Part shown: piece by piece, positions 26,922 through 35,288 of the stretch
Layout of the letters: each line of letters opens with the position of its first letter
Position numbering within the stretch: the first letter of the stretch is position 1
Source: Paenibacillus silvestris
Lineage (GTDB): Bacteria; Bacillota; Bacilli; Paenibacillales; NBRC-103111
DNA: 64,000 bases
Assembly (NCBI RefSeq): GCF_009882985.1
Contig: NZ_WTUZ01000010.1
Span: forward strand, 310,352-374,351
Direction of reading: 5' to 3'
The notes under the pieces: model-generated
The model's input: the letters and a program-made list of their open reading frames with translations, nothing else
Databases searched by the model: none
What the model was told of the DNA's origin: nothing
Translations under genes and position numbers: made by a program

Positions 26922-26939
26922 CCATTCCAGCGAGCATGC

Positions 26940-27476
26940 CTAAACCATCACACCTGGTTTGACTGTTTTGAGATGCTGAACATAATCTTTCGCGCTTTGT
27001 GCGACTCGTTCATCTGTCACGCTAGAAGTATCGCTTAGAGCAAAATGCGGCAGATAAGAAGCACTGATAAAATGAGCAAGCGCCTCTACCGGGCGTAACA
27101 ATTCTTCCAATGTAAAGCGATTGAATCCGCCTTTTGAATACGACTCTTTGGTGCCATAAGTCGAGATCGCAACTCCGATTTCTTTTCCTGCCAGTTTGCC
27201 TTCCGGTCCATACGCCCAGCCGTATAACAATACGGTATCAAACCACTTCTTTAATAATGGCGGTGTGTTATACCAATAAAACGGGTATTGAAATATAATC
27301 CGGTCATGTGATTCCATCAAATTCTGCTCTTTTGAAACATCGATATTTTCGTCAGGATACGTTTTATATAGTTCATGAATCGTGTAATCACTTTGCTCTT
27401 GCAAGGCCTTCACCCAAGCTTTATTCCACGTGGATGCTTCCAAATTCGGATGTGTAACGATGACCAAAGTTTTCAT
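26940..27476 (-). CDS. NAD(P)H-dependent flavin oxidoreductase (MdaB/KefF-like flavodoxin fold)
   Basis: A 178-residue flavodoxin-fold quinone reductase. It begins LVIVTHPNLEASTWNKAW, the FAD/FMN phosphate loop type of this family, and carries the isoalloxazine-binding FQYPFYWYNTPPLLKKWFD and LYGWAYGP motifs. It probably reduces quinones by two electrons. ATG at 27476 with TGAGG upstream. It lies downstream of, and codirectional with, the TetR gene (157 bp gap with a terminator between), so it is a plausible TetR target. Confidence 0.88.
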   Translation of the reverse strand: MKTLVIVTHPNLEASTWNKAWVKALQEQSDYTIHELYKTYPDENIDVSKEQNLMESHDRIIFQYPFYWYNTPPLLKKWFDTVLLYGWAYGPEGKLAGKEIGVAISTYGTKESYSKGGFNRFTLEELLRPVEALAHFISASYLPHFALSDTSSVTDERVAQSAKDYVQHLKTVKPGVMV

Positions 27477-27612
27477 TGAATTTGCCTCATTTCATTATTC
27501 ATTATAGTTTTATAATCGGCACATTTACCTTCATTATTTTTCTTTATTTCTCAATAAATGATGCACGATTTTAAAACTTAATATTTACCTGCTAAAGGGT
27601 ATTTAATGAAAT

Positions 27613-27650
27613 GAAAAAATCCGCCTCCTTTATTCAAGTTAAGGCGGATA
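27613..27650 (-). terminator. Terminator overlapping the end of the TetR gene
   Basis: Minus strand TCCGCCT and AGGCGGA pair across a 15-base loop and are followed by TTTTTT. The 5' arm lies inside the last codons of the regulator. Confidence 0.75.
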
Positions 27651-28203
27651 GCAACCCATCAACAATCAAATCAAACTTTGAAACATCACTAAAGCTTCTT
27701 GCAAGCAGTTGAGCACCTTGGAGTGACGCCAGAAATTGATGAGCTCGCACATCTGCTGCTCCTTCAAACTTTAACTGCCCTTCGCTCCGTCCCTGTTCCA
27801 GCACACGTTCCAGCCATTCTAAAGTCGACGTGAAGAATTGAACTAATCCATCTTGTATTTTGCCTGACAATGTACCTAGATCTGTAGAAAGCATGACACT
27901 CAGACAAGTACGATATTCCTGGACAGGGCCACTGTAAAGCAGCGTAAATTTGCGGAGCTTGTCCAAACTGTTCTGTGTCTCGGAATCGATAAGTGCGACG
28001 TTAGCGATAAAATGTCTTTGATACCGTGTAATCAGCGCTTCGCCTAGATCGTCTTTGTTAGGAAAATAGTAATGAATACTGGCGTTACGAATTCCTACTT
28101 TCTCTGAGATATGCGAATAGCTAAATCCGTTAAATCCGAATTGCTGCACAAGCGACTGAGCCGTATCCAAAATAAACTCTGATGTATTTTTATTTTTATC
28201 CAT
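27634..28203 (-). CDS. TetR/AcrR-family transcriptional regulator
   Basis: A 189-residue repressor. Residues 8-52 form the TetR DNA-binding domain (GFSYSHISEKVGIRNASIHYYFPNK). The C-terminal ligand domain resembles the TetR_C group that controls quinone or flavin reductases. The ATG at 28203 has no Shine-Dalgarno sequence and sits six bases after a -10 box, which suggests a leaderless transcript. It probably represses itself and the oxidoreductase downstream (inference). It faces a LysR gene divergently. Confidence 0.88.
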   Translation of the reverse strand: MDKNKNTSEFILDTAQSLVQQFGFNGFSYSHISEKVGIRNASIHYYFPNKDDLGEALITRYQRHFIANVALIDSETQNSLDKLRKFTLLYSGPVQEYRTCLSVMLSTDLGTLSGKIQDGLVQFFTSTLEWLERVLEQGRSEGQLKFEGAADVRAHQFLASLQGAQLLARSFSDVSKFDLIVDGLLSALT

Positions 28204-28209
28204 ACGTAA

Positions 28210-28238
28210 ATTCTATCTTTCGGTAGGTAGTGTGTCAA
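28210..28238 (-). promoter_or_regulatory. SigA promoter of the TetR gene, with probable operator in the spacer
   Basis: Minus strand TTGACA (28238-28233), 17-bp spacer, TAGAAT (28215-28210). The spacer contains CTACCTACCGAAAGATAG, an imperfect dyad that could be the autoregulatory operator. The -10 box ends only six bases before the ATG. Confidence 0.65.
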
Positions 28239-28332
28239 CATGCACGGTATTCTTTTATCATGTATAATGCAGAATAACAACATGAAATATCTCAATATCA
28301 GATAGCTAGTGCCATACAATCAGGAGGTCTAC

Positions 28333-29202
28333 ATGGATATTCAATTACTCAAAGTGTTTTTTACCACAGCGCACGAAGGCAGCATTTCCAAAGCGGCAAA
28401 TAAATTAAATTTTGCTCAATCCAACGTCACACATAAGATACAACAGCTGGAGGCTGATTTGCAGACACAGCTCTTCTATCGTCACAATCGAGGCATAACG
28501 TTAACGCCTTCCGGGCAAATTCTTGTTTCTTATGCGGAGAAAATATTGCATGTCATTCAGGAAGCCCGCCTTGCCGTTGGAGACTCCTCCGAGCCTGCGG
28601 GACCCCTACATATAGGCTCAATGGAAACAACTGCCTCCGCTCGGCTACCCATGCTGCTCACCAAATATCATACGGAGTTTCCTGCGGTCGATTTCACTTT
28701 AACAACGGGACCTACCGAGCAGCATCTCCATGCCGTGCTTCATTATGAGATTAACGGAGCGTTTGTAGCAGGTCCCGTGGAACATCCTGATCTGATTCAG
28801 GAAAAAGTCATTGATGAAGAACTGGTACTAGTCACCTCGGCGTCCCACCCGCCCATCCAATCCGTCCATGATGTGCAGGATCGCCCGCTTCTTGTCTTAC
28901 GCAGCGGCTGTGCCTACCGAGCAAAATTAAATCTGCTGCTCAAAGAAGAAGGACTAATTCCTGTTAAACTGATGGACTTCGGTTCTCCTGAAACGATTAT
29001 CGGCTGTGTCGGCGCAGGTTTAGGCATTTCGCTTCTGCCCAAGACGATCGCAGCCGAACCAGAAGAACAAGGACGAATCCGCACCCATGCGATTCCAGGC
29101 AAGCATGCCATTGTTACAACGGTCTTCATCAGACGCAGGGACGCTTTAATCACACCTGCCTTGTCAGCTTTCCTATCCGCAATGCGTGCTCACTTCAACT
29201 AA
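28333..29202 (+). CDS. LysR-family transcriptional regulator
   Basis: From the ATG at 28333 (CAGGAGGT seven bases upstream), 289 residues. The N-terminal winged helix-turn-helix (GSISKAANKLNFAQSNVTHKIQQLE) is followed by the effector-binding domain with GPLHIGSMETTAS and LGISLLPKTIAAE. Effector and targets unknown. It is divergent from the TetR gene and 117 bp before the germination gene, which is unlikely to be its target. Confidence 0.9.
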   Translation: MDIQLLKVFFTTAHEGSISKAANKLNFAQSNVTHKIQQLEADLQTQLFYRHNRGITLTPSGQILVSYAEKILHVIQEARLAVGDSSEPAGPLHIGSMETTASARLPMLLTKYHTEFPAVDFTLTTGPTEQHLHAVLHYEINGAFVAGPVEHPDLIQEKVIDEELVLVTSASHPPIQSVHDVQDRPLLVLRSGCAYRAKLNLLLKEEGLIPVKLMDFGSPETIIGCVGAGLGISLLPKTIAAEPEEQGRIRTHAIPGKHAIVTTVFIRRRDALITPALSAFLSAMRAHFN

Positions 29203-29319
29203 AGGATGACTCAAATATCGGATATCCTCCCCTCTCGTACGTTCCCCAAACGTATAAATGAATAGCGATAAGTCAATACTTGGAGCAACCTCTGTGAGGT
29301 TAGGAGAGGGAGTGTAACG

Positions 29320-30420
29320 ATGCAAAGTACAGAAAAAATCTCGAGTAATCAATTAGGTATTTTACTATTCTCTTTTGTCGCTTCCACCGTTGTTTTAACA
29401 CTGCCCGGACTGATGGCCATGTACGCCAAACAAGATGCGTGGTTATCGGTGTTTCCTGCTATGTCAACGGGTTTATTAAGCATATGGGTTATGACCTTAC
29501 TCGCGAAACGTTATCCAGGTTTGACCATTATCGAATATAGTCAGAAAATCCTTGGAAAATGGTTAGGAAGATGTTTAGGACTCTATTACATTTATTTTTG
29601 GTTTATGTCGCTTTCGATTATGACCAAACAGCACACCTTTTTCATTAAAGCGCTGCTATTACCCAGAAGTCCGTCCATTGTGGGAAGTCTGACGTTATTG
29701 ATCCTTTGCGGTCTAGCCGTTTATATGGGAATTGAGGTCATCGGAAGATGTTCTGAGTTTCTTACACCACTGAAATTGTGTTTTCTAGTTCCACTCTTAG
29801 TTCTAACGATCGGTGCCGCAGATCCCGCACTCCTAAAACCAATTCTAGGAGACGGCATACTGCCGGTCTTACAAGGAGCTATCCTACCGGGAGGAGCCTT
29901 TATGAATCAACTGTTTATTTTAGGATGGCTTCTTCCTTATTTGAATCAACCCAAAAAAGCGCTCAAGGTCTCCTTGTTTGCGCTTTTAGCCATTTTCATT
30001 TTTATTTTTATTATTGTTTTTTCTACGCTTTTGGTCCTCGGTTCCCTAACAGGTCAACTCAACTATTCATATTTAAGTGTCATGCAATATATTGGTATTG
30101 AAGGTTCATTTGAACGTCTAGAAGCAATCACGGTCATGATATGGGTCATTGGCAGCTTTTCGAAAGTTTCAGTGACGCTGTTCATCTTGGCTCTTAGTAT
30201 TAGCCAAATTTTCGGCATCCGAAATTATCGTGATATCGTTGCTCCGCTAACTCTTTTAACCCTTGTTGGTTCGGTTTGGGTTCTCAAAAATAGCGCGGAG
30301 CTTCAAACGTATCTTACTTTCATTTACCCAAGCATAGGGTTTATCACACAAAGCCTAATCCCCTTGCTGCTTCTCATGATTGACACGATCAAACGAAAAG
30401 TGACCCGTTCATTGCATTAA
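29320..30420 (+). CDS. Spore germination protein, GerAB/amino acid permease family
   Basis: A 366-residue membrane protein with ten predicted segments, full length for the GerAB/GerKB (APC superfamily) subunit of a germinant receptor in the spore inner membrane. The start ISSNQLGILLFSFVAS is typical. ATG at 29320 follows GGAGAGGG. Its AA and AC partners lie on the opposite strand, and its last 12 bases overlap the end of a small gene there. Divided orientation is unusual for a ger locus. Confidence 0.88.
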   Translation: MQSTEKISSNQLGILLFSFVASTVVLTLPGLMAMYAKQDAWLSVFPAMSTGLLSIWVMTLLAKRYPGLTIIEYSQKILGKWLGRCLGLYYIYFWFMSLSIMTKQHTFFIKALLLPRSPSIVGSLTLLILCGLAVYMGIEVIGRCSEFLTPLKLCFLVPLLVLTIGAADPALLKPILGDGILPVLQGAILPGGAFMNQLFILGWLLPYLNQPKKALKVSLFALLAIFIFIFIIVFSTLLVLGSLTGQLNYSYLSVMQYIGIEGSFERLEAITVMIWVIGSFSKVSVTLFILALSISQIFGIRNYRDIVAPLTLLTLVGSVWVLKNSAELQTYLTFIYPSIGFITQSLIPLLLLMIDTIKRKVTRSLH

Positions 30421-30639
30421 AAGCATTTTTCCGAAAGGTTCAAACATCATCTTGAACGGGACAATCATGCTTGGGATGTTTACCCGCGCTAGTAATAACG
30501 AACCAGCTATTGCTGATACGCCAAGTATACTTCCAAAAACGGCTGCTTCCCTATTTTTTTGCCTACCTAGCATAGATCGGATTCTGATGAATGACCATAT
30601 GAGTATTGAACATACAAATACGATGATTTGGGTAATCAT
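30409..30639 (-). CDS. Small membrane protein of the germination operon
   Basis: A 76-residue protein with two predicted membrane segments (about 4-20 and 32-52) and a short basic loop. Its ATG overlaps the stop codon of the GerAC gene (ATGA), indicating translational coupling and supporting it as a real gene. Its 3' end overlaps the convergent gerAB-type gene by 12 bp. I do not recognise a named family. Position suggests an accessory subunit comparable to the small D-type proteins of some germinant receptors (inference). Confidence 0.7.
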   Translation of the reverse strand: MITQIIVFVCSILIWSFIRIRSMLGRQKNREAAVFGSILGVSAIAGSLLLARVNIPSMIVPFKMMFEPFGKMLLMQ

Positions 30640-31808
30640 TTTATGATCTCCTTTTTCTCCAAATATAAAGGAGGGCCTGCCATACCGCTGCCTAAAATAT
30701 TTATATTAACTTTAATCGAAACGTCTATATCCTGAAACTTAGAGTCCCATTGCTCTTTCAACATCTTCCATTGCTTCGGCTTATCACGGTAAATTTCTCG
30801 CCCGAAACCCACGCTATCTACTTTGTACTGCTTCTGGATTTTGGATATCGTATCCTTGACTTGTTCTTCAACCGATTTCTCTAAGGCCGTCTGCACAAGT
30901 TTAAGATTCTCAGGTATACGAATATCTAAATTTGTATTATTTTCCCAAATATTCCCTTCTGCGTATATCACTATTCTAAATTTGATCTTATCGCCACTTA
31001 TCTGTGGGGTAACAATACGATCGGTCTTTGCCAGAATAAATCCGACCATCCCCCCATTATCTGGCAAACTGGCATTCAAGCTGCCATACTGCATGCGATC
31101 TGTCGCCCATAGAAATCCATTAGTTTCATTCTCATCTAGAAAACCGGCTAATTTGAAATCCTTAAATATGGCTGATCCAGCCAGCTTAAAAATATGGTCT
31201 TCTTTTAATCCTTCTGTTATTCCATCCGCCATGATGACTCCGAGTACAGGAGCGATTCCTTCACCTGACGATGCTAGAAAAAAGTCTCGCAATGTAATCG
31301 CCAGTTCGCTTTTTAAAGCTTCCATTTCTTTAATGGCTTCGCTGGGTACTTGTTCGAAGGGATATTTTACTTTCAGAATGTCCCGGCCTTCTCCGCCTTT
31401 CACAACCATCATGTACGTTTTTAATCGTTGTTTCGAATCATGTGTGTATATATCCAGAATGTCTTCAATCCCGTGTTTGGATAACTTTTCACCGATATAA
31501 ATAACAACTCGATGTGCGGTAAACAGCCTGCGCGAACTCTTTTTCTGAAGCCGGTAGAACGCCTCATTAATGTTTTTACCAACCGCAGATATCACAAAAA
31601 ACTTCTCTTTGTTACTTCCCCCACTGCCTGGCCCTCCCTGAGCAGAAGAAGGCACCGCAATTTGATGGGATAAGATATATTCCCCATCATCGGTTATGTC
31701 AAATGCTGTTCCCATAATAAACGCAAGATCATTAATTTCCGTACGATCCCAACAACCACTTGTGATCAATACAAGGAATAATAAACCGATGCAAAGGAAT
31801 GGTTTCAT
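30636..31808 (-). CDS. Germinant receptor lipoprotein, Ger(x)C family
   Basis: A 390-residue lipoprotein: the signal peptide ends TSGC, with Cys19 followed by WDRTEINDLAF, the hallmark start of Ger(x)C proteins. The mature part matches the family length. It is the C subunit of a GerA-type receptor, anchored on the outer face of the spore inner membrane. It overlaps the gerAA-type gene by 4 bp and the small membrane-protein gene by 4 bp, so all three are cotranslated. Confidence 0.92.
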   Translation of the reverse strand: MKPFLCIGLLFLVLITSGCWDRTEINDLAFIMGTAFDITDDGEYILSHQIAVPSSAQGGPGSGGSNKEKFFVISAVGKNINEAFYRLQKKSSRRLFTAHRVVIYIGEKLSKHGIEDILDIYTHDSKQRLKTYMMVVKGGEGRDILKVKYPFEQVPSEAIKEMEALKSELAITLRDFFLASSGEGIAPVLGVIMADGITEGLKEDHIFKLAGSAIFKDFKLAGFLDENETNGFLWATDRMQYGSLNASLPDNGGMVGFILAKTDRIVTPQISGDKIKFRIVIYAEGNIWENNTNLDIRIPENLKLVQTALEKSVEEQVKDTISKIQKQYKVDSVGFGREIYRDKPKQWKMLKEQWDSKFQDIDVSIKVNINILGSGMAGPPLYLEKKEIIK

Positions 31809-33397
31809 TCTGAAGCTCCCTTCCCTTTCTCGCCATTTTCCGGGCTTGGCTTCTGACCTGCTGGTTCACGTACCAAATTGTTAGATCCTGTTGCCGCAGG
31901 CCGACGAGTTTTCGCCCATATAGGTGCACGGATGAAGACATCTTTTAATTCCGAGAAAGTCGTTGGGGCTGCCGGAGTGAAATAAGGGATGCCGAACGAA
32001 CGAAGCGACGCGATATGTAACACGATAGCCATTAGTCCAAGCACAATGCCATACAGCCCAAGCGTACCAGCCAAGAGCAGCATTGGGAATCGTAGTAATC
32101 GAATTCCGTTGGCGAAGCTATACCGAGGAATCGTAAACGCGGCTATCCCCGTGATGGATACAATGATAACAACTGGTGCGGAAATGATCCCCGCCAGCAC
32201 TGCCGCTTGACCGATAACCAAAGCCCCAACAATGCTAATCGCTTGCCCAATTTGTTTGGGTAATCGAATTCCCGCTTCCCGTAACGCTTCGAATATAATT
32301 TCCATTAAAAAAGCTTCGATCACAGCAGGGAAAGGGACAGGCTCTCTTGAGGAGGCAATGCTCAGCACCAGATTAGTTGGAATCATTTCTTGATTAAAGG
32401 TCGTAATGGCTACATATAAAGGAGGAGCAAAGATCGCGATACTGATGAAAAGGAATCGAATCCACCTTACAAAAGTAGCAATCGGCCAGCGAATGTAGTA
32501 ATCCTCACTTGCCTGAAGGCCAGTCCAGAAGTTCATAGGAACAATTAGTACAAATGGAGATGCATTGACAAGAATAGCTACTTTCCCTTCCAATAGCTCT
32601 GCAGCAACAACATCTGGTCGCTCTGTACTATGCACGAGTGGAAAAGGGGAGTACGGACTATCCTCAATAAATTCCTCCACATACCCTGAATCAAGAATTC
32701 CGTCAATTTTGATCCGAGATACCCTCTCTCGAACTTCTTCAATGACTGCTTCGGAAGCTATTCCCTCAATATAAGTAATAACAACTTCAGTCTGTGAAAG
32801 CTCCCCAATTGTAAAAGATTCCATCTTTAATCTTGAAGTTTTAATTAAGGAGCGAATTAACCCGATATTTTGTGAAATATTCTCGATAAATCCAACCCGA
32901 GGGCCGCGAATTACAGGTTCAGATGATGGTTCGTCTAGGCTTCGTTGTGATTTAGCACTGACTTTGACCATCATCGCATCGCAATTCTCTATGGTTAGCA
33001 CAGCTGCATGACCATTTAGCACTTGTTTTACTAGGTCAGTAATCTGGGATGTAACACTCGTCACACCTATTGAGATACTCTGATCGTCGAGCCATTCGGT
33101 CTTTAAGATATCTTCCTGTTTTTCAGATGTAGTGATCATTGGTTTCAAAATATGATCATTAATCAACTCTTCATCCACAAGAGTTGTAAAGTAGATGATA
33201 AGCCAATGATTTTGTCCAGCCTTTTGAACTTTACGGAATACGATATCAGAGCTGTTGTGGAATATACGTTTAAGAATCAATTCGTTGTGCTCTAAATCCT
33301 TGGTTAATCCGAGATTCTCTACATCTTCCGTTTGAAGTTCCTCAGGTATAATTGGATACCCAGGTTTCGTGCGCATCCATTTCCTAAACCATTTCAC
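31805..33397 (-). CDS. Germinant receptor subunit, GerAA family
   Basis: GTG start at 33397 (AGGAGG seven bases upstream) gives 530 residues. A soluble N-terminal region of about 290 residues precedes the GerA membrane domain with four to six segments. Conserved stretches include RPDVVAAELLEGKVAI, SREPVPFPAVIEAFLMEI and IVGALVIGQAAV. First gene of the AA-AC-small protein operon. A Pro/Gly/Lys-rich tail of about 40 residues follows the membrane domain. Confidence 0.92.
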   Translation of the reverse strand: MKWFRKWMRTKPGYPIIPEELQTEDVENLGLTKDLEHNELILKRIFHNSSDIVFRKVQKAGQNHWLIIYFTTLVDEELINDHILKPMITTSEKQEDILKTEWLDDQSISIGVTSVTSQITDLVKQVLNGHAAVLTIENCDAMMVKVSAKSQRSLDEPSSEPVIRGPRVGFIENISQNIGLIRSLIKTSRLKMESFTIGELSQTEVVITYIEGIASEAVIEEVRERVSRIKIDGILDSGYVEEFIEDSPYSPFPLVHSTERPDVVAAELLEGKVAILVNASPFVLIVPMNFWTGLQASEDYYIRWPIATFVRWIRFLFISIAIFAPPLYVAITTFNQEMIPTNLVLSIASSREPVPFPAVIEAFLMEIIFEALREAGIRLPKQIGQAISIVGALVIGQAAVLAGIISAPVVIIVSITGIAAFTIPRYSFANGIRLLRFPMLLLAGTLGLYGIVLGLMAIVLHIASLRSFGIPYFTPAAPTTFSELKDVFIRAPIWAKTRRPAATGSNNLVREPAGQKPSPENGEKGKGASE

Positions 33398-33517
33398 TGA
33401 ACAGCCTCCTACAGAAAACACGGATAGATCTAATTTCCCATTTTTCCACCAAAAATATTCTAAGCTGAATGGTCATCTTCGCCTCTACATCCTTGTTATC
33501 CGTTGGTAATAACGCAC

Positions 33518-33550
33518 ATAATCCCAGTGCCAAGACGGCACTGGGATTAT
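33518..33550. terminator. Strong hairpin between the WrbA-like and GerAA genes
   Basis: ATAATCCCAGTGCC and GGCACTGGGATTAT form a 14-bp perfect stem with a 5-base loop, 23 bp beyond the WrbA-like stop codon. Flanking T runs are poor, so efficiency is uncertain. Confidence 0.65.
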
Positions 33551-33573
33551 TAATAGACTATGACTTTTCTATT

Positions 33574-34236
33574 TTATTGTTCTAAACCGGCTTTTACCCA
33601 TTTAGCAACGGACACAGCGCGTTTTGCTTGGTGCTGGGCAGCAGCGCGCGCGTCTTCCTTAATCGCTCCATTTTGATCAACGGTTACGCTTGTCCCGTAC
33701 GGATTACCACCTGCAACAAAGACCGAAGGATCCGTGAAGCCTGGCGCAGCCACAATCGCTCCCCAATGGTACATGGAGGTATATAATTGAAGAATCGTTT
33801 GTTCTTGTCCTGCATTCGGATTTTGAGCGGAAGTCATGGCACTCACGACTTTATTCACTGTTTTCCCTTGTGCCCAAAGTCCTCCTGTCGTATCGATGAA
33901 CTGTTTCATTTGAGCTGGTAGATTACCGAATCTTGTGGGCATACTAAAGATGATCGCGTCTGCCCACTCTAGGTCTGCCAAAGACACGGTAGGAACATGC
34001 TTGGTTTCCTCAAGATGAGCTTTCCAAGGCGGACTGCTATCAATAACGGATTGTGGCGCAGTTTCTGGTACTTTCAGAACTTTGACCTCTGCACCTGCTT
34101 GAAGTCCTCCTTCAGCGGCCCATTGCGCTAATTGATAATTGGTACCATTCGAACTGTAATAAATAACTGCCAAATTCACTTTGGATGTTGTCACTTGCGT
34201 AGACTCCTTATTAAATATTTTTTTGAAAATATTCAC
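33574..34236 (-). CDS. WrbA-like NAD(P)H:quinone oxidoreductase (flavodoxin fold)
   Basis: Probable GTG start at 34236 (GGAG eight bases upstream), 220 residues; an ATG seven codons earlier has no ribosome site. FMN-binding loop YYSSNGTNYQLA, the flavodoxin segment IIFSMPTRFGNLPAQMKQFID, and the WrbA-like late segment YHWGAIVAAPGFTDPSV. It probably reduces quinones by two electrons and limits redox cycling. First of a run of redox genes reaching to about 45 kb. Confidence 0.87.
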   Translation of the reverse strand: MNIFKKIFNKESTQVTTSKVNLAVIYYSSNGTNYQLAQWAAEGGLQAGAEVKVLKVPETAPQSVIDSSPPWKAHLEETKHVPTVSLADLEWADAIIFSMPTRFGNLPAQMKQFIDTTGGLWAQGKTVNKVVSAMTSAQNPNAGQEQTILQLYTSMYHWGAIVAAPGFTDPSVFVAGGNPYGTSVTVDQNGAIKEDARAAAQHQAKRAVSVAKWVKAGLEQ

Positions 34237-34302
34237 AGATATCGCTCCAAACTTCATATTTTATGTTCGATCCTATCCACGGACTCGCTTATTTAGATTT
34301 GC

Positions 34303-35046
34303 TTACCACTGACCCGCGTTTTGACCGCCATCGACGTGAAGGATTTCACCAGTAACGAAATTTGCTGAATCCAAATATACAATGGCATCAACAATTTCTT
34401 GCATTTCACCCATCCGGCCCATAGGGTGCAGTTTAGAAAGAAAATCATGAGTCTCAACAGGATGCATTGGCGTTTTTGTAATTCCTGGTGCAACAGCGTT
34501 TACGCGGATACCCTTGTCTGCATACTCAATAGCTAGCGATTTCGTTGCCGCGTTCAAGCCACCTTTGGTCAACGCGGGCAGTAGAGCTGGAATGGCTTTA
34601 ATTGGCTGCTCGATGAACCCACTCGCTGTAATGTTGATAATATGGCCTGAACCTTCTTTCAACATCTCGTTTAAAGCACGTTGCGTGAGGTGGAAGAATC
34701 CTGCGACATTGACAGAAAGTATGGATGCAAATTCTTCTTCCGTATATTCGGTGAATGGTTTTGCAATAAAAATCCCAGCATTATTAATCAGAGTGTCAAT
34801 ACGTCCAAAACGCGAAAGTCCTTCACCAATTAAACGTTCAGCTACTTTGGGGTCTGAAATATCACCAGCAACATAAGCGACATGCGTACCTGTCGGATCG
34901 ATTTCATTTGCAGCTTTAACTAACTCTTGCTCACGACGGCCATTGATGACCACGCTTGCTCCTCTTTTTACTAGTTCAATGGCTGCTGCTTTCCCAATTC
35001 CGCTGCTTCCACCTGTAATTACGACCACTTTTCTTTGATTACTCAT
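34303..35046 (-). CDS. SDR-family oxidoreductase lacking the catalytic tyrosine
   Basis: From the ATG at 35046, 247 residues. A classical SDR Rossmann start TGGSSGIGKAAA, the NNAG motif (LINNAGIFIA) and SLAIEYADKGIRVNAVAPG are present. Where YxxxK is expected the sequence reads PALTK (in LLPALTKGGLNAATKSLA), so the catalytic Tyr is Pro. A Ser is present in NITAS. It may be a binding-only or chemically altered SDR. An inverted repeat CTACCT/AGGTAG lies 19 bp upstream of the start. Confidence 0.87.
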   Translation of the reverse strand: MSNQRKVVVITGGSSGIGKAAAIELVKRGASVVINGRREQELVKAANEIDPTGTHVAYVAGDISDPKVAERLIGEGLSRFGRIDTLINNAGIFIAKPFTEYTEEEFASILSVNVAGFFHLTQRALNEMLKEGSGHIINITASGFIEQPIKAIPALLPALTKGGLNAATKSLAIEYADKGIRVNAVAPGITKTPMHPVETHDFLSKLHPMGRMGEMQEIVDAIVYLDSANFVTGEILHVDGGQNAGQW

Positions 35047-35064
35047 TCTCTCCACTCTCCGTTT

Positions 35065-35082
35065 CTACCTATTAAAAGGTAG
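35065..35082. promoter_or_regulatory. Inverted repeat upstream of the SDR gene (possible operator)
   Basis: CTACCT and AGGTAG with a six-base spacer, 19-36 bp before the ATG at 35046. Position and symmetry suit a repressor operator (HxlR- or TetR-like). A second hairpin, GCGTC/GACGC with a T run on the minus strand, follows at 35093-35118. Regulator unknown. Confidence 0.35.
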
Positions 35083-35236
35083 TTAATTTTTTTAAAAAAA
35101 TGCGTCCTTTTTAGACGCTATTGAACTTTCTTGTTTCTCGGTCCGCTCATGTATCTTACAACGAATCTTCTATCTTGTATAATACGAAAATCAGATACTG
35201 GACATCTCATTTTCAGATAGCTGTTACTGTTATACA

Positions 35237-35271
35237 TCAAAAAGACCCTCCACTTATAGGGAAGGATCTTC
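35237..35271 (-). terminator. Terminator after the 249-residue protein gene
   Basis: Minus strand AAGATCCTTCCC and GGAGGGTCTT pair imperfectly around a short loop and are followed by TTTTTG, about 20 bp beyond the stop at 35289. Confidence 0.7.
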
Positions 35272-35288
35272 ATCTTAACAAACCTTAT

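Larger units (their letters stand above)
26427..26939. other. Non-coding stretch with dyads and intergenic repeats
   Basis: About 510 bases without a gene. It holds a 20-bp perfect dyad at 26557-26576, a hairpin with a T run on the minus strand at 26586-26620, and a repeat-rich segment (about 26730-26925) in which GGAGAAACTCCAGTTATTC occurs twice (26852 and 26904). The second copy extends into an 11-bp perfect inverted repeat. Confidence 0.6.
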
